Origin: Pseudorhodoferax sp. Leaf274
Lineage (GTDB): Bacteria; Pseudomonadota; Gammaproteobacteria; Burkholderiales; Burkholderiaceae_C
Length of the DNA: 64,000 nt
Assembly: GCF_001422445.1 (NCBI RefSeq)
Contig: NZ_LMNA01000007.1
Span: 62,001-126,000, forward strand
Direction of reading: 5' to 3'
Each line of letters opens with the position of its first letter. Positions within the stretch are counted from its first letter, which is position 1. Shown here piece after piece: positions 38,368 through 48,121 of the stretch. The notes below the pieces were generated by a model. The model did not search any database. It was not told the DNA's origin and saw only the letters and a program-made list of their open reading frames with translations. The position numbers were made by a program, and so were the translations under genes.

Positions 38368-38422
38368 GCCTAACCCTCATTCCAGCGGACGCCTTCGGCG
38401 CCGCTGAAGTCAGACATTGGGG
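38368..38422 (+). repeat. attC-like recombination site 3 (degenerate R')
   Basis: R'' box GCCTAAC (38368-38374) and a weak R' ATTGGGG (38416-38422) flank a near-perfect hairpin. CAGCGG-A-CGCC pairs with GGCG-CCGCTG around a TTC loop, with one extrahelical A, a hallmark of attC folding. The GTT core is changed to ATT, so this end of the array may be inactive. Confidence 0.75.
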
Positions 38423-38545
38423 GGCCTCTTTCAAAATACACACGCTTTGGGCGCGAAGCAAATAAAGCGGGATTTCATCTCAAGATATTCAAAATATTCG
38501 ATCTGCAGATCCAGCGCCAGAAATCATCAACAACGAGCGCGGCGA

Positions 38546-38857
38546 ATGAAAAAATCCTTAGTCCTTTTGGTGCTCATCGGCACCTCCGCGTCGGCACAGG
38601 TTCCAACTATATTGCTGGAAGCCTGCAACCAGTTGGAGCCCGCAAGCAAGCGGCTCGATTGCCTGAAGGCCGCGGCAGGCGCCGCCTCGAAACCGCGGAA
38701 ATCGCAGCCGCTTGCGGCAATCGGCAGCGGCCAATCCGCCATGCCAAGTTCAGCCCGCGCAGCACCAACCTCTTCCAGCCAAACCTGCTTCGTCGGCCCG
38801 CGCGGCGGCACCTACACCATCACCCGTAGCGGCAAGAAAAACTACGGCGGCTGCTGA
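38546..38857 (+). CDS. Hypothetical secreted protein with PBCV-type basic adaptor end
   Basis: A 103-residue protein with a signal peptide (MKKSLVLLVLIGTSASAQ), a Cys-containing helical part (CNQLEPASKRLDCLKAA), a Ser/Ala/Pro linker, and a C-terminal CFVGPRGGTYTITRSGKKN segment ending YGGC. The end resembles the short 'PBCV-specific basic adaptor' motif found in scattered phage, plasmid and bacterial proteins. It lies just after attC3, but no attC follows it, so I treat it as the right flank of the array rather than a fourth cassette. Convergent with the LysR gene 6 bp away. Confidence 0.6.
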   Translation: MKKSLVLLVLIGTSASAQVPTILLEACNQLEPASKRLDCLKAAAGAASKPRKSQPLAAIGSGQSAMPSSARAAPTSSSQTCFVGPRGGTYTITRSGKKNYGGC

Positions 38858-38863
38858 CTCCCT

Positions 38864-39760
38864 TCACCCCGCCCGCGCCCTCTCCATCCCCTCCACCAAA
38901 TACCTCCCCCCCAACCCCAACGGCCTCTCGCGCGACCACACCACGTCCACGCAGAGCGCCATCCCGTTGTCCAGCGTCTTGAGCGGCAAGGCCACCAGCC
39001 GCCCGCGGTCCAGCCGCTCCTGCACCAGGCTGGTCGGCAGCCAGCCCCAGCCCAGGCCGGCTTCGAGCAGGCCCATCGCGGCCTCGGGGCTGTCGGTGTG
39101 CCACACGTGACGGCCGAACACCACGCGCGGGTCGGCCACGCCGCCGTCGCGGCCGGCGATCACCACCTGGCGGGTGTTGGCCAGTTGCAGGGCGCCCAGG
39201 CCGGTGGGTTGACCGGCCTCGTCCAGCAGCGCGTGGCCGGGCGCCACCACGGCCAGCAGCGTCTCGTTGCCGACCTGGCGGAAGGCCTCGCGCCCGTCCA
39301 GCCGGGGGCGCTCGAACACCAGCGCCAGCTGCGCGCGGCCCGTATGCAGCATGGCCAACGCGTCGGCCTGGGGCGAGACCAGCACCTCCACGTCCAGCAG
39401 CGGGTGCTCGGCCGCCAGCTGCGCCAGCGGGCCTGTCCAGCGCGACGACAGCAGCTCGGGCGTGATGGCCAGCGTGAGCCGCTCTTCCAGCCCCTGCGTG
39501 AGGGCCAGCGCATGCGCGTCCAGCGCGCGCAGCTGCTGCGCCAGCTGCCGGGCCTGCGGCTCCAGCGCGCGCGCGGCGGCGGTGGGCTGGGGCTCGCGGC
39601 CGCTGCGGTCGAACAGCGGGATGGCCAGCTCGGCCTCCAGGTTGGCGATGGCCATGCTCACGGCCGAAGGCACGCGGCCCAGCGAACGCGCGGCAGCGGA
39701 AAACGAGCCCTGGTCGAGCACGGCCAGGAACAGCAGGACGGTGTCGGAGGTGAATGCCAT
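38864..39760 (-). CDS. LysR-family regulator, divergent from PACE efflux gene
   Basis: A 298-residue LysR regulator with N-terminal HTH (GSFSAAARSLGRVPSAVSMA) and a C-terminal effector domain (QVVIAGRDGG, GLGWGWLPTSLV). It is divergent from the PACE-family gene, as AceR is from aceI, and is probably its activator. The DNA near its C-terminus is very C/T-rich on the plus strand but the protein reads through normally. Confidence 0.92.
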   Translation of the reverse strand: MAFTSDTVLLFLAVLDQGSFSAAARSLGRVPSAVSMAIANLEAELAIPLFDRSGREPQPTAAARALEPQARQLAQQLRALDAHALALTQGLEERLTLAITPELLSSRWTGPLAQLAAEHPLLDVEVLVSPQADALAMLHTGRAQLALVFERPRLDGREAFRQVGNETLLAVVAPGHALLDEAGQPTGLGALQLANTRQVVIAGRDGGVADPRVVFGRHVWHTDSPEAAMGLLEAGLGWGWLPTSLVQERLDRGRLVALPLKTLDNGMALCVDVVWSRERPLGLGGRYLVEGMERARAG

Positions 39761-39772
39761 GCCGCCAATCTA

Positions 39773-39785
39773 TCAGCCACGCTGA
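39773..39785. promoter_or_regulatory. LysR operator candidate between LysR and PACE genes
   Basis: TCAGC-CAC-GCTGA is a perfect inverted repeat in the 72-bp divergent region, with the T-N11-A form of LysR sites. A possible -35 (TTGACT, 39792-39797) for the PACE gene lies just downstream. Confidence 0.5.
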
Positions 39786-39832
39786 CATGAGTTGACTTTT
39801 TCTTTCAGCACACCGCTCATACAGTGCGGTCC

Positions 39833-40261
39833 ATGCAAGGCATTCAACGCAAGATCGTCTACGTCACCCTTTACGAAGGGATCGCCATCCTGTGCGCCAG
39901 CGTGGGGCTGGCCCTGCTGTCCGGCCAGGGCGCGGGCACGTCCACGGCGCTGGCCACGGTGTGCTCCGTGATCGCCGTCATCTGGAACCTGGTGTTCAAC
40001 ACGCTGTTCGAGGCGTGGGAAAAGCGCCAGCCCGTGCGCGGGCGCTCAGTGCAGCGGCGCATCGCGCATGCGCTGGGCTTCGAGGGCGGGCTGGCGGCCA
40101 TCCTGGTGCCGCTGTTCGCGTGGTGGCTGGACATCGGCCTGTACGAGGCCCTGCTGTTCGACGCCGCACTGCTGCTGTTCTTCCTGGTCTACACCTTCGT
40201 CTTCAACTGGGGCTTCGACCGGGTGTTCGGGCTGCCGGCCTCGGCCGCCCAGCCGGCCTGA
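39833..40261 (+). CDS. PACE-family efflux transporter (AceI-like)
   Basis: A 142-residue inner-membrane protein made of two tandem bacterial transmembrane pair domains (four TM helices). PACE proteins export biocides such as chlorhexidine using the proton gradient. The conserved Glu15 is present in LYEGIA, exactly at the AceI position. Also visible are the WNLVFNTLFEAWEKR signature in repeat 1 and VFNWGFDRVF in repeat 2. ATG 39833 is preferred to GTG 39824 because it places Glu at position 15. Confidence 0.92.
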   Translation: MQGIQRKIVYVTLYEGIAILCASVGLALLSGQGAGTSTALATVCSVIAVIWNLVFNTLFEAWEKRQPVRGRSVQRRIAHALGFEGGLAAILVPLFAWWLDIGLYEALLFDAALLLFFLVYTFVFNWGFDRVFGLPASAAQPA

Positions 40262-40306
40262 CACCGCCTGCCAAGGCCCGGAGGCCGCATGGTGCGGCCG
40301 CCTCGT

Positions 40307-41005
40307 TCAGGGCGCAGGGGACTTCGGCACGGCGTCGTAGCGCATGTCGGCGGCCGAGTGGCGCGCGATCTCGGCCATCTGGTCGCGCTCGGCCTGCAGA
40401 TGGGCCGGGCGCGCCAGCATCGTCTGCTGCCAGGCGGCCAGTGCTGGCAGATCGTCCAGCAGGCCGAGCCGCTGCGCGATCTTGAGGATGGAGGCCAGCA
40501 ACAGATCGGCCACCGAGAAGGCATAGCCCACGAACCATGGGCGCCCGCCGCGCGCCTGCTCCAGCATGGCCAGCCGCGCCTTGGCCTGCGCCACGACCAC
40601 GGGCCGCCGGGCGGCCTGGGCGGCCGCGTCGTCCATGAAGTACTCGACCTCGGCCACATTGAAGAGGAAGGGCTCGATGGAGTTGAGGCCGCAGACGACC
40701 CACTGGAGCGCAGCCGCGCGCTCGGGCGTTCCTTCGGCGCCGATGCAGCGGCCCGCGCGCATGGCCACGTCGAGCACGATGGCGCCGCTTTCGAACAATG
40801 GCGGCCGGCCCTCTTCCTCCAGCACGGGCAGCTGGCCAAAGGGCTGCAGGCTGCCCCGGTAGCCGGTCGACTTCATCGTGGGCGCGTCGACCAGCCGCAC
40901 GTCGTACGGCCAGCCGACCTCGTTGAGGATCCAGCGCACGCGGTGGTCGCGCACCTGGCCGGCCGCGAACGGCGGCGCCCACTTCATGGCAGTGACGGTG
41001 ATCAT
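40307..41005 (-). CDS. Glutathione S-transferase family protein
   Basis: A 232-residue GST-like protein: N-terminal thioredoxin fold (KWAPPFAAGQVRDHRVRWIL, LPVLEEEGRPPLFESGAIVL) and an alpha-helical C-terminal domain with FSVADLLLASILKIA. A GGAGGGC ribosome site supports ATG 41005. It is monocistronic; the 282 bp up to PhnX hold no gene I can support. Substrate unknown. Confidence 0.9.
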   Translation of the reverse strand: MITVTAMKWAPPFAAGQVRDHRVRWILNEVGWPYDVRLVDAPTMKSTGYRGSLQPFGQLPVLEEEGRPPLFESGAIVLDVAMRAGRCIGAEGTPERAAALQWVVCGLNSIEPFLFNVAEVEYFMDDAAAQAARRPVVVAQAKARLAMLEQARGGRPWFVGYAFSVADLLLASILKIAQRLGLLDDLPALAAWQQTMLARPAHLQAERDQMAEIARHSAADMRYDAVPKSPAP

Positions 41006-41287
41006 GGGATGCCCTCCAATTGCATGCCGTTGCGCGGCCTGCGCAGCCCGCGCGCCAGGCCCTGCCAGCGGCCGGATGTGCCCTGCCAACTCGTTGAGTG
41101 GATGGCGCGCCGGGGCATGGCCGGGTCGGCATGCAGCGCATCCGCATGCCGGCAGAGGCCGACAGCCGCACGCGGGCGTTGTGCCGCGCATTGGCAGACG
41201 GCTCCGGGGCGCGACGCGCCTGCATGCACGCGCCCTGCCAGTCCGCCGTGAAGGTATGCCCCCGGAGACCGCGCCGCGCCCGTCCCA

Positions 41288-42142
41288 TCAGCCCGGCAGC
41301 TCGCCGCGGGCCAGCCGCTCGGCGATCGCGTCCAGCACGGGCGGCAGGTCGGCCACGGAGTCGACCACGTAGTGCGCGCCCGCGCCGCGCAGCCGGGCGG
41401 TGGCTTCGGCGCGGCGGGTGTCGTGCTCGGCCGGCGGCAGCGCCTGCCAATCGGCCAGCGGCAGCCCCATGGCATTGCCGCTCACGGCCACGCCCACGGC
41501 CCAGGTGCCGGCGTGCAGGCCTTCTTCGATGCCGACCTCGGTGTCGTCCACCTTGACCACGGTGGCGGGCCAGCAGATGCCCAGGTCGGCAAAGCAGCGC
41601 CACATCATCAGCGGCGTGGGCCGGCCGGTGGCCTGGTCGCCGGCGCAGACCAGGTTGTCGGGCACGTAGCCACCCTTGGCGGCGATGGCCGTCACCACCT
41701 CCATGATGGGCCGGTTGTAGCCCGTGGTGGAGCCCACCTTGAGGCCGCGCGCGCGCACGGCGGCCACGGCCTGCAGCGCGCCGGGGATGAAGGCGGCAAA
41801 GTCGGGCACCACGGCGGCGTTGAGCGGCGTGAAGACCTCGTACAGCCGGTCGACATCGGCGTCGGTGGGCAGGTGGCCGTATCTGGTCTCCCATTGCGCG
41901 GCGACATCGGGCAGCCGCGTGAGGGCCTGGATGTGGTCCCACTTGGCCAGGCCCATGGGGCCGCGCGCCTGCGCGATGCTGAGGGCGATGCCGAACTGCT
42001 CGAACAGCCGCACGAAGGCGCCCATGGGCGCGCAGGAGCCGAAGTCGAGGATGGTGCCGGCCCAGTCGAAGACGACGGCGCTCAGGCGGTCGCGGGCGGT
42101 GGACACCGGTGCGGGGATCGGTGCGGGGGATGTCTGTTGCAT
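41288..42142 (-). CDS. phnX: Phosphonoacetaldehyde hydrolase (phosphonatase)
   Basis: A 284-residue HAD-superfamily enzyme that splits phosphonoacetaldehyde into acetaldehyde and phosphate. The Asp nucleophile lies in VVFDWAGTILDFGS, a phosphonatase hallmark. The Schiff-base Lys lies in PMGLAKWDHIQ of the cap, and GSTTGYNRPIM and KVDDTEVGIEEG complete the site. ATG 42142 lacks a strong ribosome site; a longer start at 42196 would overlap the upstream gene. It is the last gene of the AEP operon and releases the phosphorus. Confidence 0.93.
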   Translation of the reverse strand: MQQTSPAPIPAPVSTARDRLSAVVFDWAGTILDFGSCAPMGAFVRLFEQFGIALSIAQARGPMGLAKWDHIQALTRLPDVAAQWETRYGHLPTDADVDRLYEVFTPLNAAVVPDFAAFIPGALQAVAAVRARGLKVGSTTGYNRPIMEVVTAIAAKGGYVPDNLVCAGDQATGRPTPLMMWRCFADLGICWPATVVKVDDTEVGIEEGLHAGTWAVGVAVSGNAMGLPLADWQALPPAEHDTRRAEATARLRGAGAHYVVDSVADLPPVLDAIAERLARGELPG

Positions 42143-42176
42143 GGTGCTGTCTTGCGTGTGTGTGATGGCTGCAGGC

Positions 42177-43310
42177 TCACCAGGCGGCGAACACATCCTC
42201 GGCGATGCCGAAGGCCGTGCTGGCGCCGGTGCCGCTGGTGACCAGCACCACGCGGGTGGCGTCGTCGGGCCGGTCGATCAGGCAGTCGGCCTGGGCCGAC
42301 GACGGGTAGGTGCCCACCCAGCGCTGGGTGACTTCGCAGCTGCGCAGCCGGAGCGTCTCGCGCAGGTGGCGCAGGATCAGCGTCTCCACGCGCTGGTCGG
42401 CGAAGGGCTCGGGCGCAGCGCCGTAGTGGTGCGAATCGCCCACGACAAGCGAGCCGTCGGCGCTCTGCACCACGATGAGGTGGATGCCGTGGGCCAGCGA
42501 TTCGCCCTCCTCGCGCTGCATCTGCGCCTTGAGCGGCGCCGCCTCGGGCAGCTGGCTGTAGCCGTGGTAGCGCACCAGGCTCAGGTCGGCCATCACCGAG
42601 CCGGGCAGCTTGAAGCCGGGCTCGGGCTGCACGCGCAGCATCTGCAGCTGGCACAGGCGCAGCGCGTGCGGGGCCAGCCGCTCGGCGAACAGGCCGTGCA
42701 GCTCGGTGTTGGTACACACGGCCACACGCTCGGCGTGCAGCACGGTGCGCGCCGTGCGCACGTGCGGCGTGGCCACTTCGAGCACCGCCTCGCCAAAGCG
42801 GAACACCACGCCATGCACCTCGGCCAGCCAGCGCGCCATGAGGCCGATGGCGGTGCGCGACTCCACGCGCATCTCGTGCGGGCTGTAGAGCACGCCCTGC
42901 GCGCCCTCCAGCTGCAGCGCGGGGGCGCGGCGTGCTGCCTCCTGGGTGTCCAGCAGCTCGCAGCCGGCGGCCATCTCCGTGCGCAGGAAAGCCTCCAGCA
43001 CGGTGCGGGCCAGCGGCCGGAAGGCCGTGAGGTAGAGCCCCTGGTGCACGGTGGCGATGCCGGCCTGCGGCGCCACCTCGCCCCAGACCTCGCGCGCGCG
43101 CCGGGCGCGGCGCCAGGTGTCGCCAGCGCCCTGGCCGGTGACGGTGATGAAGCCGAAGTTGCGGATCGAGGCGCCGACGCAGGCGGCGTCGCGCTCGACC
43201 ACGCAGACCTTGAGGCCGCGGCGCGCGGCGGTGTAGGCATGGGCCAGGCCGACGATGCCGGCGCCGACCACGACCAGGTCGAAATGGGTGGAGGCGTTCA
43301 AGGTGCTCAT
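42177..43310 (-). CDS. Phosphonate-associated FAD-dependent oxidoreductase (TIGR03364-like)
   Basis: A 377-residue DAO-type flavoenzyme with an N-terminal FAD-binding VVVGAGIVGLAHAYTAARRG and ERDAACVGASIRNFGF. The C-terminal part holds VGDSHHYG and VTSGTGASTAFGIAED. Members of this clade sit beside phosphonate genes, and some oxidise AEP or its N-methyl form to phosphonoacetaldehyde. With phnX directly downstream and no phnW, that role fits well here, but it is inferred from context. Its ATG overlaps the HAD gene's stop by 4 bp. Confidence 0.88.
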   Translation of the reverse strand: MSTLNASTHFDLVVVGAGIVGLAHAYTAARRGLKVCVVERDAACVGASIRNFGFITVTGQGAGDTWRRARRAREVWGEVAPQAGIATVHQGLYLTAFRPLARTVLEAFLRTEMAAGCELLDTQEAARRAPALQLEGAQGVLYSPHEMRVESRTAIGLMARWLAEVHGVVFRFGEAVLEVATPHVRTARTVLHAERVAVCTNTELHGLFAERLAPHALRLCQLQMLRVQPEPGFKLPGSVMADLSLVRYHGYSQLPEAAPLKAQMQREEGESLAHGIHLIVVQSADGSLVVGDSHHYGAAPEPFADQRVETLILRHLRETLRLRSCEVTQRWVGTYPSSAQADCLIDRPDDATRVVLVTSGTGASTAFGIAEDVFAAW

Positions 43311-43990
43311 GGTGTGGTGCGCAGCAAGCGCAGAACCGGCCAGTGGCGCTGCTGCGCGTGGGCCAGCAGCCGCGCGTCGGGGTCGACGGCGCAGGGGTGG
43401 CCCACCGCCAGCAGCAGCGGCAGGTCGTTGATGGAATCGCTGTAGAAGGCGGCGCTGGCGAGTGCGGCGTCGGCATCGTCGCCGCGCGCGGCCAGCCAGT
43501 CGCGCAGCCGCGCGAGCTTGCCCTCGCGCATGTTCAGCGTGCCGGTGGTGCGGCCGGTGAAGCGGCCGTCCGGCGCAGTCTCCAGCTCCGTGGCGATCAG
43601 GTGCGGAAAGTCCAGCGCCTGCGCGCTGGGCTCGGCCAGGATGCGGCTGGAGGCGGTGGTCAGCACCAGCCGATCGCCGGCGGCGCGGTGCTGCTGCACC
43701 AGCGCGTGCGCGGCGGCGGGCAGGCGCGGCGCCAGCACGGTGGCGAAGTAGTCGTCGCGCAGCGGCTGCCACTCCTGCGGCGTGCGGCCCGCGAACAGCG
43801 CGGCGTAGAAGCCGCAGAACTCCTCGGCCGTGGCTTCGCCGGCGTGGTAGCGGCGGTCCATCTCGGCGTTGCGCGCGGCCATGGCCGCGTCCAGCAGGCC
43901 GCGGGCGCGCAGGTGGTCGAGCCACAGCACCTCGCTGTCGCCGGTCAGCAGCGTGTTGTCCAGGTCGAACAGGGCGAGCCGTGACGTCAT
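43307..43990 (-). CDS. HAD-IB family phosphatase
   Basis: A 227-residue SerB-like HAD hydrolase. Motif I is FDLDNTLLTGDSE, motif II VLTTASS, motif III the Lys in MREGKLARL, and motif IV FYSDSINDLPLL. A helical C1 cap lies between I and II. It overlaps both neighbours by 4 bp (ATGA) inside the AEP operon, so it is co-translated with the permease and the flavoenzyme. The substrate is unknown; it is not a phosphonatase by sequence. Confidence 0.85.
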   Translation of the reverse strand: MTSRLALFDLDNTLLTGDSEVLWLDHLRARGLLDAAMAARNAEMDRRYHAGEATAEEFCGFYAALFAGRTPQEWQPLRDDYFATVLAPRLPAAAHALVQQHRAAGDRLVLTTASSRILAEPSAQALDFPHLIATELETAPDGRFTGRTTGTLNMREGKLARLRDWLAARGDDADAALASAAFYSDSINDLPLLLAVGHPCAVDPDARLLAHAQQRHWPVLRLLRTTP

Positions 43991-45693
43991 CGCGCAGGCG
44001 TCTTCCATGCCTGCGTGCGCCGCTCCACCAGCTTGCCCACCGCCAGGTAGAACAGCGTGACCACGGCCGAGGTGGCGGCGATCAGCACGGCCATGGCGGC
44101 GGCGGGGCCGGTCTCGCCGGCTTCGTCCAGGTTCAGGATGGCGAGCGAGGCCACCCGCGTGTCGGGCGCGTACAGGAACACCAGGGCCGAGATGGTGGTC
44201 ATGGCGTTGATGAAGAAGTAGCGCGACACGTCCAGCAGCGCCGGCAGGCAGATCGGCAGCGTGACGCGCCGCAGCGTGGTGAGCAGCGGCACCTTGAGCG
44301 AGGCCGACACGGCCTCGAACTCGCCGTCGATGGACTTGAGCGCCGTGACCATGGTGATGTGGCCCGTGGTGTAGAAGTGCACCACGGTGCACAGCACCAT
44401 GAGCGCCAGCGTCTGGTACAGCCCGCCCAGCGGGTTGCCTGGCGCGTTGAAGAAGAAGATGTAGCCCAGGCCCAGCACCAGCCCGGGCACGGCCATGGGC
44501 AGCGTGGCCATGAGGCGCAGCGCCGGCCGCACCGGGCCGAGGCCGCGCGTCTTCTCCAGCAGGTAGGCGCCCATGAACACCATGGCCGTGCCCACCACGG
44601 CGGTGCAGGCCGCCAGCTGCAGGCTGTTGCGCATGGCGCCGCCCAGGCCCGCATCGAGCAGGCCCGAGACGTAGTGGTTCAGGCTGGGCGTGAGGTTGTA
44701 GGGCCAGAAGCTGGCGAACGAGGCGAACACCGCCATGCCGAACATGGCCAGCACCAGCGCCACGATGAGGCCGCAGTACAGCGTCATCGCCACATCGAAG
44801 CCGCGCCGGGGCCGCGGCACCAGAGCCACGGCGCGCGCCGTGAGCGTGGCGGTCTGGCGGCGCTGCACGGCCGCGTCGATGCCGAAGCTCAGCACGGCCG
44901 GCGCCAGCAGCAGCAGCGCCACGACGGCCCCGCGCTGGAAGTCCTGCTGGCCGATGACGAGCTTGAACACATCGGTGGCCAGCACGTTGAAGTTGCCGCC
45001 CACCACCTTGGGGATGCCGAAGTCGGTGATGACCAGCGTGAAGCAGACCATCGCGGCCGAAACCAGGCCGTACTTGGCGCCCGGCAGCGTGATGGTGAAG
45101 AACTTGCGCACGGTGGAGGTGCCGAGCGCGTCGGCCGCCTCGTACAGCCGCGCGTCGGCCAGCGCCAGCGCGGTGACCAGGATCATCAGCACGTGCGGGA
45201 ACGTGGCGAAGCACTGCGCCAGCACGATGCCGCTGGCGCCGTAGATGCTCTCGAACCCCAGCGCCTGCCAGAACGCCTTGGCGATGCCCTGGTTGCCGAA
45301 CCAGTAGATCATCGAGATGGCCGACAGCAGCGAGGGTGCCAGCAGCGGCAGCAGCATGGCGGTGCGCAGCAGGCCCTTGCACGGCATGCAGCTGCGCGTG
45401 AGCGCGTAGGCGAAGGTGAAGGCCAGCGGCACCACGATGGCCGTGACCAGCAGCGACACCCACAGGCTGTTCCACAGGCTGCCAAGCAGCGCCGGCGAGG
45501 CCAGGTACGCGGCGAACGCGGCCAGGGCGGCATCGCCGCGCAGCGCCTGGGCCAGGATGGCGGCCAGCGGCGCCAGCAGGCCCACCACCAGCAGCAGCGC
45601 CATCGCCAGCAAGCCGAGCTGGGGCAGGCGGTCGCTCCAGCCCTGGCGCAGCCGCGGCGCCGGTGGGTTCAACGCGCCGGCCAACGTATTCAT
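43987..45693 (-). CDS. 2-aminoethylphosphonate ABC transporter permease (double-domain)
   Basis: A 568-residue permease with about 12 TM helices in two fused half-permeases, as in the TIGR03262 AEP-transporter group and ThiP/FbpB relatives. Each half carries an EAA-type loop: YEAADALGTSTVRKFFTITLP and FEAVSASLKVPLLTTLRRVTLP (split). ATG 45693 begins the first cytoplasmic segment; upstream in-frame sequence is without family character. It is third in the operon after the receptor and ATPase. Confidence 0.9.
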   Translation of the reverse strand: MNTLAGALNPPAPRLRQGWSDRLPQLGLLAMALLLVVGLLAPLAAILAQALRGDAALAAFAAYLASPALLGSLWNSLWVSLLVTAIVVPLAFTFAYALTRSCMPCKGLLRTAMLLPLLAPSLLSAISMIYWFGNQGIAKAFWQALGFESIYGASGIVLAQCFATFPHVLMILVTALALADARLYEAADALGTSTVRKFFTITLPGAKYGLVSAAMVCFTLVITDFGIPKVVGGNFNVLATDVFKLVIGQQDFQRGAVVALLLLAPAVLSFGIDAAVQRRQTATLTARAVALVPRPRRGFDVAMTLYCGLIVALVLAMFGMAVFASFASFWPYNLTPSLNHYVSGLLDAGLGGAMRNSLQLAACTAVVGTAMVFMGAYLLEKTRGLGPVRPALRLMATLPMAVPGLVLGLGYIFFFNAPGNPLGGLYQTLALMVLCTVVHFYTTGHITMVTALKSIDGEFEAVSASLKVPLLTTLRRVTLPICLPALLDVSRYFFINAMTTISALVFLYAPDTRVASLAILNLDEAGETGPAAAMAVLIAATSAVVTLFYLAVGKLVERRTQAWKTPAR

Positions 45694-45751
45694 GACATAC
45701 CTTCGCGCTGCGCGCTGCGGTGCTGAGCACCTTGGGGCGGCCCGGCGGTGC

Positions 45752-46914
<1,163 letters not shown>

Positions 46915-46915
<1 letters not shown>

Positions 46916-47958
46916 CACTTCTTCGCTTCGCTCTTGGCGTCGTAGCGCTTCGTCCACTCGGTCAGCACGCGGTCGCGGCTGGCGGCGGACTGGTCGAAGT
47001 CCATCTTGATCAGGCGCGCCTCGTAGTCGGCCGGGATGTGGGCCAGCTTGGGCGCCACGCCGGGCTGCGCGGTGACGGCGAAGTTCTTGCCGTAGAGCAG
47101 CATCGCGTCCTTGGACGAGGCCCAATCGGCCAGCTTCCTGGCCGCGTCCAGCTTCTTCGTGCCCTTGTGGATGGCGAAGCCTTCCAGGTCCCAGCCCAGG
47201 CCTTCCTTGGGGAACACCAGCTCGATGGGCGCGCCCTTGGCCTTGTTGGTGTAGCCGCGGTACTCGAACGAGATGCCGGCCACGAACTCGCCGGCCGAGG
47301 CCATGTTGCAGGGCTTGGAACCCGAGTGCGTGTACTGGGCGATGTTCTGGTGCAGCGCGTCCATGTACTTCCAGCCGCCGCCCTTGCCGTTGTCGTCGCC
47401 CCACATCTGCAGCCAGGCGGCGACGTCGAAGTAGCCGGTGCCCGAAGAGGCGGGATTGGGCATCACCACCTGGCCCTTGAACTCGGGCTTGAGCAGGTCC
47501 TGCCAGCTCGTGGGCACGGGGATGTTCTTCTTCTTGGCCTCCACGGTGTTGAAGCACACCACGGCGCCGAACACGTCCATGCCCCACCAGGCCGGCGGCG
47601 TCTTCTTGTCGCGGTACTTGGCCATGATGGCGTCCAGGTTCAGCGGCGCGTAGGGCTCGAGCATGCCGTTCTTGTCGAACAGCGCGAGGCTGGAAGCGGC
47701 CACGCCCCAGATCACGTCGGCCTGCGGGTTGGCCTTCTCGGCCAGCAGCTTGGCCGTGACGACGCCGGTGGAGTCGCGCACCCACTTGATGGCGATGTCG
47801 GGGTGGACCTTGTTGAAGGCTTCCTGGTAGGCCTTGAGCTGGTCGGTCTCCAGCGCGGTGTAGACCGTGAGGTCGGTCTTCTGCGCGTGGGCTGCAACGC
47901 CGAAGGCCAGGCCCAGGGCAAGCGCTGCGATGTTCTTGGAAGTGAGGGCGAGGGACAT
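46915..47958 (-). CDS. 2-aminoethylphosphonate-binding periplasmic protein
   Basis: A 347-residue extracellular solute-binding protein (Fbp/Pot-type fold) with signal peptide ([22 protein letters not shown]). Landmarks are [72 protein letters not shown] and the aromatic [12 protein letters not shown]. It matches the receptor of TIGR03261-type AEP transport operons. An AGGAG ribosome site supports ATG 47958. First gene of the minus-strand operon, divergent from the GntR regulator. Confidence 0.92.
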
Positions 47959-48057
47959 GAAACGACTCCTGGTCTTGAGGGAACAGCCGGCAATGTGCCG
48001 AGCGGAAATGTCATCCTCATGACATGGAGCCGTTGGAAAATGCGGCCAGGGATCGCT

Positions 48058-48092
48058 GATTGTCAATTGCAGATCGTCAATCGTAGACAATC
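48058..48092. promoter_or_regulatory. Inverted-repeat operator candidate in the AEP divergent region
   Basis: GATTGTC and GACAATC are perfect inverted arms 21 bp apart. Between them the phrase GTCAAT occurs twice at a 14-bp step. The site lies close to the GntR start codon and within 140 bp of the receptor start, where GntR autoregulation and operon control would act. Confidence 0.5.
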
Positions 48093-48121
48093 TTCATTCT
48101 GCAAACGCACCGAAGCCGGCC

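Larger units (their letters stand above)
34423..38416 (+). mobile_element. Integron-like gene cassette array without integrase (CALIN-like)
   Basis: Three consecutive cassettes are proposed: 34423-35409, 35410-37447 and 37448-38416. Each holds one plus-strand gene and ends in an attC-like site with R''/R' boxes around an imperfect hairpin. For each cassette the opening bases are the reverse complement of the R'' side of its own attC: cassette 1 TTAGACGTCAC against GTGACGCCTAA (10 of 11), cassette 2 TTATGTCGC against GCGACATAA (9 of 9), cassette 3 TTGGGCATCA against TGACGCCTAA (8 of 10 plus a wobble). That is the signature of cassettes that excise as circles. Both outer junctions have ATT where GTT is expected. 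The block is visibly AT-richer than its flanks. No integrase gene is in the window. Confidence 0.8.

Noticed and set aside
38904-38916. CCCCCCAAC as a possible R'' box of a fourth cassette starting at 38417
   Set aside because: It lies inside the intact LysR coding region in a C-rich stretch and has no partner hairpin; chance is the simpler explanation.
33149-39000. An integron integrase or phage integrase gene in the accessory block
   Set aside because: None of the frames in this stretch shows tyrosine-recombinase features; the array has no integrase within the window.
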